Under the pieces are notes generated by a model. The model searched no databases, had not been told where the DNA came from, and worked only from the letters and a program-made list of their open reading frames with translations. Of a stretch of 64,000 nt of DNA, positions 1 to 8,136 are shown one piece after another (within the stretch, counting starts at the first letter, position 1; each line of letters opens with the position of its first letter). This DNA is from Curtobacterium pusillum. GTDB taxonomy: Bacteria; Actinomycetota; Actinomycetes; Actinomycetales; Microbacteriaceae. The DNA is taken from positions 1,426,001 to 1,490,000 of the forward strand of contig CP018783.1 in assembly GCA_002025645.1 (NCBI GenBank), given 5' to 3'. The translations under genes and the position numbers were made by a program.

Positions 1-2
1 CC

Positions 3-587
3 GCGGTGCTGACCGTGTTCTTCGCGTCGATGGCGGCGTTCGCGCTGTCGCGGCTCGTGTTCCGCGGTCGGAACATCGCGTTCCTGCTCATCATCCTCGG
101 GATCATGATCCCGACGCAGGTGCTGATCATCCCGATCTTCCAGGAACTCAACGCCGTCGGGCTGCTCAACACCTACTGGTCGGTGATCTTCCCGCAGGTG
201 CCCGCCGTGATCGCGGTGTTCATCTTCAAGCAGTTCTTCGACGGGATCCCGAAGGAACTCGAGGAGGCCGCCCGCATCGACGGTGCCAGCATCTGGAAGG
301 TCTACTGGTCGGTCATCCTGCCGCTGTCCCGTCCGGTCATCGCGGCCGTCACGATCCTGACGTTCGTCGGGGTGTGGAACAACCTGCTGCTGCCGCTGTT
401 CGTGCTGTCCAACCCGGACCTCATGACGATCCCGGTGGGACTCGCCACGGTCCAGGGCAGCTTCGGTCAGCGCTACGCGGACATCCAGGCCGGGGCGATC
501 CTGGCGGCGTTGCCGCTGATCATCCTCTACCTGATCTTCCAGCGGCAGATCGTGGAGGGTGTGACCGGGTCCGGCCTCAAGGGCTGA
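3..587 (+). CDS. Carbohydrate ABC transporter permease, MalG type (5' end outside window)
   Basis: Inner-membrane subunit of a binding-protein-dependent sugar importer. Only the last ~194 codons are visible; the frame is open to the window edge, so the gene starts upstream, and family members are usually 270-300 residues. The EAA loop that docks on the ATPase is clear (EEAARIDGASIW, about residue 86 of the visible part), with hydrophobic segments before and after it and a short Lys-Gly C-terminus typical of the family. Substrate cannot be told from this subunit; the binding protein and partner permease should lie upstream. A long palindrome begins 15 nt after the stop. Confidence 0.9.
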   Translation, partial: AVLTVFFASMAAFALSRLVFRGRNIAFLLIILGIMIPTQVLIIPIFQELNAVGLLNTYWSVIFPQVPAVIAVFIFKQFFDGIPKELEEAARIDGASIWKVYWSVILPLSRPVIAAVTILTFVGVWNNLLLPLFVLSNPDLMTIPVGLATVQGSFGQRYADIQAGAILAALPLIILYLIFQRQIVEGVTGSGLKG

Positions 588-601
588 CGCGACCCCACAT
601 C

Positions 602-643
602 GGACTGGAGGCGCGGTGCCAGCTGGCACCGCGCCTCCAGTCC
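602..643 (+). terminator. Perfect 42-bp palindrome, terminator-like (family member 1)
   Basis: Arms GGACTGGAGGCGCGGTGCC and its exact complement flank AGCT. It lies just past the sugar permease stop codon and is preceded by GACGCGACC overlapping the stop. There is no T-run, so if it terminates transcription it does so as a U-less hairpin of the kind proposed in high-GC actinobacteria. Related palindromes occur near 5924, 15908, 20927, 22915, 38228 and 53848. Confidence 0.7.
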
Positions 644-696
644 GTCTGTGGTCTGGTCCGCCCCCGCCTGCCGGAAGTGCGCGCTCCTGGTGGAAT

Positions 697-960
697 CGGG
701 CGTACCCGGTCGGAAGTTTCGTGGCGGTACGCCCGTTCCAACCGGGTATCGCACGCGCTATGGGAAAGAACGGGCATACCCGGCGGCGTCGGCGGTACCG
801 GGCGGAACGGCGGTACCGGGCGGAACGGCGGTGCCCAGCGGAACCGGGCGTACCTGCCGGAATCGGGCATACCTGCCGGGATCGGGCGTACCTGGCGCGA
901 AGTTTCGTGGCGGTACGCCCGGAAACGCCAGGTATCGCCCGCGCTTTGGGAAAGAACGGG
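697..960. repeat. Two 78-nt hairpin repeats separated by 18-nt and 19-nt tandem repeats
   Basis: This fills most of the 383-bp gap between the sugar permease and the siderophore-interacting protein. Copies A (697-774) and B (883-960) share a 22-nt identical core (713-734 and 899-920) and the same tail GGGAAAGAACGGG. Each can form an outer stem: TACCCGGT with ACCGGGTA in A, TACCTGGCG with CGCCAGGTA in B. The two differences are compensated on both sides. A competing inner stem, GGGCGTAC with GTACGCCC, is present in both. Between them lie three 18-nt units (791-844) and two 19-nt units (845-882) that read into copy B. No convincing protein is encoded. Function unknown. Confidence 0.8.
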
Positions 961-970
961 CTGCGAACGG

Positions 971-1798
971 TCAGGCGGAGACGGACTCGCGTGCCTCGTG
1001 CTTCCAGAACCCGGAGAACGTGATGCGGGACTTCGGCAGGCCGGCACGGTGCAGGTGCCGACGCCCCTCGGTCGCGAGCGTCGACTCCCCCACGACGAAC
1101 GCGTACCCGCGGTCGTCGGCCGGCACGTACCGCTGCAGTTCGGCGAGCGCCGCCCGACCGGGCACGGTGTGCTCGGTCTCGGCGCGGACGATCCACGTCA
1201 CGGTGACCCCGTCCGGGACGTCGAGGTCGCGGACGTCCCCGGCGGTGGGGACCTCCTGGATGATGCGGCCGACGGTGTCCCGCGGCAGTGCGGCCGCGAT
1301 GCCGACGACGCCGGGCAGGCCCGTCTCCTCGGCGGCGATGACGACCTCGCTCGTGCCCTCGGGGACGTCGAAGATGCAGCCCTGGTCGAGCATCGCCAGC
1401 TCGTCACCCGGGCGGGCGGCGCAGGCCCAGATCGCGGCGCGGCCCTCGGGTTCGCCGTCGGCTCCGGTGTGCACGACGAAGTCGATGTCCATCTCGCGCG
1501 ACTCGGCGCGGAACTCGGCGACGGTGTAGTTCGCGCAGTGCGGTCGGACGTCCTCGGGGATCGCGAGGAACGTCGGCCACCACTTCTTGCCGTCGAGGTC
1601 CGGCATCCGGAAGGCGTCCTGGTCGGGGCGCTGGACGAACAGCCGGAACCAGTGGTCGAAGCCGAGGTAGCCGAACTCGGCGAGGTCGTCCCCGGTCACC
1701 GTGACGCGCTGCATCGACGGCGTCGTGCGCTCGCTCCGGAGGACACGAGCACGGAAGAGCCGGGGGTTCTCGGGCAGGAGCCGCGGGGTCTTCGCCAT
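971..1798 (-). CDS. Siderophore-interacting protein (flavin-dependent ferric-siderophore reductase)
   Basis: 275 residues, the usual size for the SIP family, which releases iron from imported siderophores by flavin-dependent reduction in the cytoplasm. The N-terminal half matches the FAD-binding barrel (MQRVTVTGDD near residue 29; DIDFVVHTGADG near 104), and the C-terminus ends in the typical FSGFWKHE stretch. The start codon touches an iron box (1798-1816) shared with the divergent permease genes. A TAGCCT -10 inside the box ends 6 nt before the ATG, predicting a leaderless, iron-repressed transcript. Its partner genes are the FecCD/ATPase/lipoprotein set at 1818-5909. Confidence 0.9.
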   Translation of the reverse strand: MAKTPRLLPENPRLFRARVLRSERTTPSMQRVTVTGDDLAEFGYLGFDHWFRLFVQRPDQDAFRMPDLDGKKWWPTFLAIPEDVRPHCANYTVAEFRAESREMDIDFVVHTGADGEPEGRAAIWACAARPGDELAMLDQGCIFDVPEGTSEVVIAAEETGLPGVVGIAAALPRDTVGRIIQEVPTAGDVRDLDVPDGVTVTWIVRAETEHTVPGRAALAELQRYVPADDRGYAFVVGESTLATEGRRHLHRAGLPKSRITFSGFWKHEARESVSA

Positions 1799-1816
1799 GA
1801 GGCAAGGCTAACCTAA
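1798..1816. promoter_or_regulatory. IdeR/DtxR-type iron box between divergent SIP and permease genes
   Basis: Read on the minus strand the site is TTAGGTTAGCCTTGCCTCA. The first half matches the DtxR/IdeR consensus (TTAGGTTAGSCTAACCTAA) exactly; the second half is partly degenerate. It overlaps the SIP start codon and ends 1 nt before the first permease ATG, so one bound repressor could silence both directions. Confidence 0.85.
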
Positions 1817-1817
1817 G

Positions 1818-2906
1818 ATGATCTCCGTGCCAGCCCCCACCCCTGCCCTGGCTTCCGCTCCGGATGCCCGCGCCGTCGACCTGACGGATGCCCTCGGCGT
1901 CCACCGAGCCGCCGTCCGTCGCCGTGTCCTCGTGATCGTCGGCCTCCTCGTGGTGCTCGTCGCGGTCGCGGTCGCGAGCATGCTCCTCGGCAGCAACCGG
2001 ATCGGTGTCGACCGGGTCCTCGACGGCCTCACCCGCACCGGGAGCAGCACCGACGAGGCGATCGTCTGGGGCTCCCGGATCCCCCGCACGTTCATCGGTG
2101 CCGCCGTCGGCGCGGCCCTCGGCATCGCCGGACTCCTCATGCAGGGCCACACCCGGAACCCGCTCGCCGACCCCGGTCTGTTCGGTGTCTCGTCGGGTGC
2201 GGGGCTCGCGGTCGTCATCGGCGTGTACGTCTTCGGCGTGACGAGCACCGGCGCGACCGTCTGGTTCGCCCTCGCCGGGGCCGTCGTCGCGAGCGTCGTC
2301 GTGTTCTCCGTGACGATCGCCGGCAGCGGGACGGCGAGCCCGGTCCCGCTGGCCCTCGCCGGTGCCGCGGTCTCGGCACTGCTCGGCGCGCTGACGTCCT
2401 TCGTCGTGCTCACCGACCAGGACTCCCTCGACGCCTACCGGCTCTGGGTGGTCGGATCGCTCGCCGCCCGGCAGCTCGACGTGCTCGGGGCCGTGTGGCC
2501 GTTCCTCGCCGCCGGCCTCGTGCTCGCCGTGCTGAACGTGCGTGCCCTCGACGCGCTCGGCCTCGGTACCGACCTCGCGAAGGGCCTCGGCGAGAACATC
2601 GTCGTCGCGCGGCTCGTCGGGCTCGGCGGGATCACGCTCCTCGCCGCCGGGGCGACCGCCGCCGCGGGGCCGATCGGCTTCGTCGGACTGACCGTCCCGC
2701 ACGTCGCCCGCGCCCTCGTCGGCACCGGACACCGCTGGACACTGCCCGTGTCCGCACTGGTCGGGGCCTCGCTCGTGCTGCTCGCCGACGTGGTGGGCCG
2801 GCTCGTCGGCGGGTTCGCCGAGGTCGAGGTCGGCATCGTCCTGGCCGTCATCGGCGGACCGGTGTTCGTCGCGGTCGCCCGTCGCCGATCGTTGGTGTCG
2901 CTGTGA
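1818..2906 (+). CDS. Iron-siderophore ABC transporter permease, FecCD family (first)
   Basis: About 362 residues with roughly nine membrane segments, starting with a strong helix near residue 35. The family signature around GLLMQGHTRNPLADPG and GVSSGAG is near residue 110, and the PIGFVGLTVPHVAR stretch that contacts the ATPase is near 290. It pairs with the next gene to form the membrane channel. The ATG at 1818 directly abuts the iron box; a GTG at 1827 is an alternative if transcription starts just past the box. The stop overlaps the next start (GTGA at 2903), so translation is coupled. Confidence 0.9.
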   Translation: MISVPAPTPALASAPDARAVDLTDALGVHRAAVRRRVLVIVGLLVVLVAVAVASMLLGSNRIGVDRVLDGLTRTGSSTDEAIVWGSRIPRTFIGAAVGAALGIAGLLMQGHTRNPLADPGLFGVSSGAGLAVVIGVYVFGVTSTGATVWFALAGAVVASVVVFSVTIAGSGTASPVPLALAGAAVSALLGALTSFVVLTDQDSLDAYRLWVVGSLAARQLDVLGAVWPFLAAGLVLAVLNVRALDALGLGTDLAKGLGENIVVARLVGLGGITLLAAGATAAAGPIGFVGLTVPHVARALVGTGHRWTLPVSALVGASLVLLADVVGRLVGGFAEVEVGIVLAVIGGPVFVAVARRRSLVSL

Positions 2907-4033
2907 GCGCGGCTGGCACCGGCGCGGCAGGCACGGGCGCCGCCCGCTCCGACGCGAGCCCGATCGCGGCCCACACCGCCCCCGGCCGCCGTGGCGTCGT
3001 CGTCGGCCCCGTCGGCCTCGCCTGGCGCCCCCTCGTCTTCTGGTACACGGTCGCGGCACTCGGCACCGCCGTGCTGCTCGTCGTCCTCGGCGTCGCGATC
3101 GGCTCGACGTGGATCACCCCCGTGACGGTCGTGCGGTCCCTGCTCGGGTTGGAGACCGGCCCGGACGCGTTCATCGTCGAGAACCTCCGCCTGCCGCGCG
3201 TGCTCACCGGCGCCCTCGTCGGCCTCACCCTCGGGGTGGCCGGAGCCCTGACGCAGACCTTCACGCGCAACCCGCTCGGCACGCCGGACATCATCGGCGT
3301 GACCTCGGGAGCGAGTGTCGGCGCCGTGGCCGCGATCGTGCTCGGCGGTGGCACGTACTCGGTGTCCGCGATCGTCCTCGGCGGCGGGATCCCGATCGCT
3401 GCGACCATCGGTGCGCTGGTCGCCGCCGTCGCGGTGTACGGCCTCGGCTGGCGGGGTGGCGTGCAGAGCTACCGGCTCGTCCTCGTCGGCATCGGCGTGA
3501 GCGCGACGCTCGACGCCGTCACCAGCTACCTGCTCGTCCGCGCGAAGATCACCGCAGCCGCGGCCGCGTCGCAGTGGCTCGTCGGCAGCCTCAGCAGCAC
3601 GTCGTGGACCACGGTGTGGCCGTTGCTCGTCGTCGCCGCGGTCGCGGTCCCGCTCGCCCTGGCGACCAGCGCGGCGCTCGGCATCGGGCAGCTCGGGGAC
3701 GAGGTGGCGACCGGCGTGGGCCTGGCCGTCCAGCGCCACCGGCTCGTCGTGATCGCGCTCGCGGTCGTCCTCACCGCCGCTGCCGTCGCCGCCGCTGGTC
3801 CGGTCGGGTTCGTGGCGTTCGTGGTGCCGCAGATCGGGCTCCGGCTCGCCGGGACGAACCGTCCGCCGCTCCTGCTCGCGGGAGCGCTCGGCGCCGTGCT
3901 CGTCCTCGCCGCCGACCTGCTGGCACGTTCGGCGTTCCCGTGGCAGGTGCCCGTCGGCATCGTCACGACCGTCGTCGGCGCCCCGTACCTGATCTGGCTG
4001 CTCGTCCGTCACCGCAAGGAGATGTCCCGATGA
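2903..4033 (+). CDS. Iron-siderophore ABC transporter permease, FecCD family (second)
   Basis: About 376 residues. The GTG at 2903 overlaps the upstream stop by 4 nt and was chosen over upstream in-frame codons inside the preceding gene. After a ~35-residue Ala/Gly-rich cytoplasmic leader come about nine membrane helices with the FecCD signature (TQTFTRNPLGTPDIIG, near residue 115) and a PVGFVAFVVPQIGLR coupling segment near 300. It forms a heterodimeric channel with the upstream permease, powered by the ATPase whose ATG overlaps this stop (ATGA at 4030). Confidence 0.9.
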   Translation: MSAAGTGAAGTGAARSDASPIAAHTAPGRRGVVVGPVGLAWRPLVFWYTVAALGTAVLLVVLGVAIGSTWITPVTVVRSLLGLETGPDAFIVENLRLPRVLTGALVGLTLGVAGALTQTFTRNPLGTPDIIGVTSGASVGAVAAIVLGGGTYSVSAIVLGGGIPIAATIGALVAAVAVYGLGWRGGVQSYRLVLVGIGVSATLDAVTSYLLVRAKITAAAAASQWLVGSLSSTSWTTVWPLLVVAAVAVPLALATSAALGIGQLGDEVATGVGLAVQRHRLVVIALAVVLTAAAVAAAGPVGFVAFVVPQIGLRLAGTNRPPLLLAGALGAVLVLAADLLARSAFPWQVPVGIVTTVVGAPYLIWLLVRHRKEMSR

Positions 4034-4869
4034 ACAACGTCCCCGTCCTCGAGGCCCGCGGCCTGTCCGTCGGCTACGACCGCCACCCGGTGCTCGCCGA
4101 CCTGGACCTCCGGATCGAACGCGGCACCGTGACGACGTTCCTCGGTGCGAACGGCTGCGGCAAGTCCACCCTGCTCAAGGCGTTCGGCCGGGTGCTCAAG
4201 CCACAGGCCGGCGAAGTCCACCTCGACGGTGTCCCGATCCGCAGCGAGCCGAACCGCGCGGTCGCCCGGAAGCTCGCGATCCTGCCGCAGTCCCCGGTCG
4301 CCCCGGCGGGTACGAGCGTGCTCGACCTGGTGATGCGCGGCCGGAACCCGCACCAGTCCTGGGCGAAGCCGTGGACGGCGGACGACGCCGACGTCGCCGA
4401 GCAGGCCATCGCCGCGACCGGGCTCACCGAGGTCGCGCACCGTGACGTCGCGAGTCTGTCCGGCGGCCAGCGGCAGCGCGCCTGGATCGCCCTGGTCGTC
4501 GCGCAGCAGGCGGAGACGCTGTTGCTCGACGAACCGACGACCTACCTCGACCTCGCGCACCAGCTCGAGGTCCTCCGACTCGTCCGACGTCTCAACCGCG
4601 AGCAGGGGTCGACCGTCGTGATGGTCCTGCACGACCTGTCCCTCGCCGCGCGCTACTCGGACCGGCTCGTGGTGCTGCACGAGGGCGGGGTCGCCGCGGA
4701 CGGTACTCCGGCGGACGTCCTGACCCCTGAGCTCCTGGAGCGCGCGTTCGGACTGCACGCCCGGGTCGTCGCGGACCCGGTGACCGGCGCGCCGATGATC
4801 GTCCCCGAAGCGGACGAGCACGACGTCATCCACGACCGAGAACTGGCGAGTGCGGCGCACTTAGGTTAG
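4030..4869 (+). CDS. Iron-siderophore ABC transporter ATP-binding protein, FepC type
   Basis: 279 residues. Walker A is GANGCGKS (39-46), the ABC signature is LSGGQRQR (near 142), Walker B with the catalytic Glu is LLLDEPTT (near 161) and the switch histidine is in LHDLSLA (near 200). This is the standard FecE/FepC/FhuC layout. The ATG overlaps the upstream permease stop, so three transporter genes are translationally coupled. The last codons and the stop lie inside the iron box that controls the downstream lipoprotein gene, so the lipoprotein gene has its own iron-controlled promoter. Confidence 0.92.
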   Translation: MNNVPVLEARGLSVGYDRHPVLADLDLRIERGTVTTFLGANGCGKSTLLKAFGRVLKPQAGEVHLDGVPIRSEPNRAVARKLAILPQSPVAPAGTSVLDLVMRGRNPHQSWAKPWTADDADVAEQAIAATGLTEVAHRDVASLSGGQRQRAWIALVVAQQAETLLLDEPTTYLDLAHQLEVLRLVRRLNREQGSTVVMVLHDLSLAARYSDRLVVLHEGGVAADGTPADVLTPELLERAFGLHARVVADPVTGAPMIVPEADEHDVIHDRELASAAHLG

Positions 4870-4879
4870 CCTCTCCTAA
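4861..4879 (+). promoter_or_regulatory. IdeR/DtxR-type iron box before the binding-protein gene
   Basis: TTAGGTTAGCCTCTCCTAA matches the 19-bp DtxR/IdeR consensus at nearly every position and is the best of the three boxes in the window. It overlaps the ATPase stop codon and ends 1 nt before the lipoprotein GTG. An embedded TAGCCT (4867-4872) is a good TANNNT -10 element for a leaderless transcript. Confidence 0.9.
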
Positions 4880-4880
4880 C

Positions 4881-5909
4881 GTGAAGATCCCCCGCCGCGG
4901 CTCCCTCCGTGCCGCCCTCGTGACCTCCGTGGCCGTCTCGGCCCTCCTCCTCGCCGGCTGCTCCAGCACGAGCAGCTCGAACGGCTCCGACTCCGCCGGC
5001 AGCGGCAGCACCGCCGCCTCCGACGGCGCCTGGTCGTACAAGGACGCCACCGGCGCGACCGTCAAGGTCGACCACACCCCGAAGCGCGTCGTCGTGCTCA
5101 ACGACATCGCGCTCTCGTTCATCGAGTACGGCCTGCAGCCCGTCGGGACCTTCGGCCAGCTCACGATGGCGAAGGACGCCCGCTTCACGGGCCTCGACAC
5201 GGACGGCGTCACGCAGCTCGGCGAGGCCTACGGCGACATCGACCTCGAGCAGCTCGCAGCGCTCAAGCCCGACCTCGTCGTGACCTCGGTCTACCCGACC
5301 GACGAGAAGGGCACGCTCGACACGACGCAGCCCGGGTACGGATTCAAGGACATGGAGCAGCAGAAGCAGATCCAGGCCATCGCTCCCGTCGTGCAGGTGA
5401 AGTGGGGCGGCAAGGGCGAGGACGTCATCGAGAAGATCGCCGACCTGGCGGAGTCGCTCGGCGCGAAGGAGTCCACGGTCGACAAGGCCGAGAAGCGCTT
5501 CGACACCGCGGCCGACGAGCTCGAGAAGGTCGCGAAGGACAAGGACCTCTCGGTGGTGTCGATGTACGCCGACGGCGACGGTGCGTACGTCACCCGACCG
5601 ACCGACGAACCGACGCTCCAGATGTACTCGTCGTTCGGCGTCGACTTCGTGAACCCGAAGCCGAAGGGCTTCTACTGGGGCATCTACTCGTGGGAGAACG
5701 CCGGCCAGATCACCGGCGACGTGATCCTGCTGTCGCAGCAGGGCTACCAGGTCGCGGACCTCGAGAAGCAGCCGACCTTCGCGGACAACGCCGCCCTGCA
5801 GGCGGGTCAGGTCCACAGCTGGACCTTCCCGGCGCTCGACTACGCGTCGCAGGCCGACTACATGCAGAAGATGGCGGGCTGGCTCGAGGACAGCAAGAAG
5901 CTGTCGTAG
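4881..5909 (+). CDS. Iron-siderophore ABC transporter substrate-binding lipoprotein
   Basis: 342 residues. A short basic N-terminus, a hydrophobic stretch and the lipobox LLAGC (Cys27) mark an exported lipoprotein anchored to the outer face of the membrane. The rest is a class III binding-protein fold: the usual PKRVVVLNDIALSFIEYG entry segment near residue 70, a central helix and a second lobe. It captures ferric siderophores for the FecCD channel encoded upstream. No siderophore biosynthesis gene is visible nearby, so import of siderophores made elsewhere is possible. The GTG start directly follows the iron box. A 44-bp palindrome follows the stop. Confidence 0.9.
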   Translation: MKIPRRGSLRAALVTSVAVSALLLAGCSSTSSSNGSDSAGSGSTAASDGAWSYKDATGATVKVDHTPKRVVVLNDIALSFIEYGLQPVGTFGQLTMAKDARFTGLDTDGVTQLGEAYGDIDLEQLAALKPDLVVTSVYPTDEKGTLDTTQPGYGFKDMEQQKQIQAIAPVVQVKWGGKGEDVIEKIADLAESLGAKESTVDKAEKRFDTAADELEKVAKDKDLSVVSMYADGDGAYVTRPTDEPTLQMYSSFGVDFVNPKPKGFYWGIYSWENAGQITGDVILLSQQGYQVADLEKQPTFADNAALQAGQVHSWTFPALDYASQADYMQKMAGWLEDSKKLS

Positions 5910-5923
5910 ACGCAACCGACCAG

Positions 5924-5967
5924 CGGACGGGAGGCACGGTGCCAGCTGGCACCGTGCCTCCCGTCCG
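5924..5967. terminator. Perfect 44-bp palindrome between convergent genes (family member 2)
   Basis: Arms CGGACGGGAGGCACGGTGCC and its complement flank AGCT. Compared with the palindrome at 602, T-to-G and G-to-A changes in the left arm are each matched on the right, so pairing is kept. GACGCAACC overlaps the lipoprotein stop just upstream. It lies between the convergent lipoprotein and penicillin-binding protein genes and could serve both strands. Confidence 0.75.
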
Positions 5968-5989
5968 TCATCTGGTCACGTCCAGAGCG

Positions 5990-8041
5990 TCAGCCGGCCG
6001 GCAGAGCCGCGTTCACCCCCGTCTGCGCCTGCCGCCAGACCGCGGCACGCGTGCCGGCGTAGGTGCCCTCGCCGCTCGAGTAGTGCCGCAGGTTCGTCTT
6101 GCCGCCGTCCGTGTTGCCCTGCCAGTAGGCAGTCACCGCGCGCTTCGTCCCGCCGACGAGCCAGATCTGGTCCGCGGCGTCGGTGGTACCGGTCTTGCCG
6201 AACAGCGTGGCGCCGTCCGGGGTCTGGCCACCGCTCGCGGTGCCGCCCCGGAACGCGCCCTGCATCACCTCGAACGCGGTCGACGCCACCGTGGCCGAGA
6301 CGGCCCGCCGGCACGTCTTCGGCTGCCCGCCGAGCTGCTTGCCGTTGCGGTCGGTCACCTGGTCGACGACCACCGGCGCGCAGTACACCCCGCCGTTTGC
6401 GATGCCGGCGTAGGCGGCTGCCATCGTGAGCGGGGCGATGCTCGTCGTGCCGAGCACGGCCGCCGGGTTCGCGGGCAGATCGCCGCCGCGAGCCGGATGC
6501 ACCCCGAGGCTCGCGGCCACGTCGCGGATGTCACACAGGTCGAGCTGCGCGGCCATGGACGCGTACGCCGCGTTCACCGACTGCGCCGTGGCAGCACGCA
6601 CCGTGTAGGGGCCGGACTGGCCCGGTGAGTCGTTCTTCGGGTCCCAGAACGCGTTGATGGTCTGCCCGCACTGGGTCCAGGTGCTCTGCGCGTGCCGCGT
6701 GCCGTTCACGACCGCGTCGGGGCTCTTCCCCGCAGCGAGCCACGCCAGCAGCGTGAACATCTTGTACGTCGACCCGACCTGGAAGCCGCTCGATCCTCCG
6801 TACGCGTGGTCGGTCGCGTAGTTGAGCGAGGTCGCGGTGGCCGGTGCACGGTCGGAGCGGTCGTAGTCCGTGTTCTGTGCCATCGTCAGGACGCGTCCGG
6901 TGCCGGCCTCCACCGTGTCGAGGGTCGCACCGAGGGCGAACCGGGACTCGGACGCCGGGTCGTACCGGTCGAGCAGGTCCTTCTGCTGCCCGTTCAGGTC
7001 GAGGTCGAGCGTCGTCTGGATCCGGTAGCCGCCCTTCCGCCACGCGTCCTCGCGGCGTTCCTCGGTCGGGCCGAGCTGCGGCAGCTCCTGCGCCACCCGC
7101 ACCGCGTGGTCGCAGAAGAACTCCGCTCCGCGGGCGACCGCCTCGCACCCCTGCTGCGGCGCGGTGATGCGGACGTAGTCGGCCGGCTTCGACGCGAGCG
7201 CCTCGGTCAGCTCGGCCCGGGTCAGGTGCCCCTGGTCGTGCATCGAGCGGAGGATGACGTCGCGACGGGCGACGTTGTCGTCGTAGTGCGACGGCGTCGA
7301 GAGGTCGCGGCGTTCCGGCCACTGGACGATCGCGATCAGGGACGCCGCCTCGGCCGGGCTGAGGTCGGTGGCGTCCTTGCCGTAGTAGTGCTGCGCGGCC
7401 GACTGCACGCCGTACGTCTGGTCGCCGAAGTAGGCGATGTTGAGGTAGGCCGTCAGGATCTCCTGTTTCGAGTACTCCTTCGCGAGTCCGATCGCGAGCT
7501 TCATCTCGGCGAGCTTCCGCTTCGCGGACCGTTTGGTCGCCTCCTTGTAGCCCGCGTCGCGCTCCGCCTCGGTGGGGAGCTCGCTCGCCTGCTGGATCTT
7601 GATGTTCCGCACGAGCTGCATCGTCAGCGTCGAACCACCGGAGCCGCCCTTGCCGCCGGCGGCGATGACGCTCACGAGCGACCGGACCATGCTCGTCGCG
7701 TCCACTCCGCCGGTCTCGTAGAAGCGCTTGTCCTCGCCGTCGACGGCCGCGTGCTCGAGGGTGTCGCTGATCTGGTCGAGGGTGAGTTCCTGCCGGTTCT
7801 GCGCCCACACGTTCGCCAGGTGCACGGGCTGCCCGCCGCGGTACGCCCAGATCTCGTTGCGCTGCGGGAGGTCCCCGATCTCGATGTACTCGGGCATGGA
7901 GTCGAACACCCCGATCGCCGAGCTCGTCCCCACTCCCGCGACCGCGAGCACCGGCGTCACGCCGACCCCGACCAGCAACCCGGCGAGCACACTGCCACCC
8001 ACGAAGCCGAACACGGCTCCCCCTGCACGTCTGAACGTCAT
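5990..8041 (-). CDS. Class A penicillin-binding protein (transglycosylase/transpeptidase)
   Basis: 683 residues: a membrane anchor (10-40), a GT51 transglycosylase domain with its catalytic Glu in GEDKRF (102-107) and the GGSTLTMQLVRN motif (135-146), then a transpeptidase domain with SxxK in GSTYKMF (near 415), SxN in QSVNAAY (near 480) and FGKTGTT (near 620). It polymerises and cross-links peptidoglycan outside the membrane. In the first GT51 motif the usual His of EDxxFxxHxG is Thr (EDKRFYETGG). It stands alone, ends next to the palindrome at 5924, and shows no obvious SD or TANNNT element just upstream. Confidence 0.92.
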   Translation of the reverse strand: MTFRRAGGAVFGFVGGSVLAGLLVGVGVTPVLAVAGVGTSSAIGVFDSMPEYIEIGDLPQRNEIWAYRGGQPVHLANVWAQNRQELTLDQISDTLEHAAVDGEDKRFYETGGVDATSMVRSLVSVIAAGGKGGSGGSTLTMQLVRNIKIQQASELPTEAERDAGYKEATKRSAKRKLAEMKLAIGLAKEYSKQEILTAYLNIAYFGDQTYGVQSAAQHYYGKDATDLSPAEAASLIAIVQWPERRDLSTPSHYDDNVARRDVILRSMHDQGHLTRAELTEALASKPADYVRITAPQQGCEAVARGAEFFCDHAVRVAQELPQLGPTEERREDAWRKGGYRIQTTLDLDLNGQQKDLLDRYDPASESRFALGATLDTVEAGTGRVLTMAQNTDYDRSDRAPATATSLNYATDHAYGGSSGFQVGSTYKMFTLLAWLAAGKSPDAVVNGTRHAQSTWTQCGQTINAFWDPKNDSPGQSGPYTVRAATAQSVNAAYASMAAQLDLCDIRDVAASLGVHPARGGDLPANPAAVLGTTSIAPLTMAAAYAGIANGGVYCAPVVVDQVTDRNGKQLGGQPKTCRRAVSATVASTAFEVMQGAFRGGTASGGQTPDGATLFGKTGTTDAADQIWLVGGTKRAVTAYWQGNTDGGKTNLRHYSSGEGTYAGTRAAVWRQAQTGVNAALPAG

Positions 8042-8136
8042 GGCCGGAGCGTCCCAGCCGTCCTCGGACGACCGCCGGGACTTCGCCGGAGAAGTCCGAC
8101 ACGTCGACTGGGAAAGCGCCGAGGCGGTACGGATCG

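Noticed and set aside
781-900. Tandem repeats resembling a small CRISPR array
   Set aside because: Units are 18 and 19 nt and abut each other without spacers; no cas gene is nearby.
5924-5967. Palindromes as ends of an insertion sequence or MITE
   Set aside because: They occur singly at gene ends, carry compensating changes and show no target duplication or transposase.
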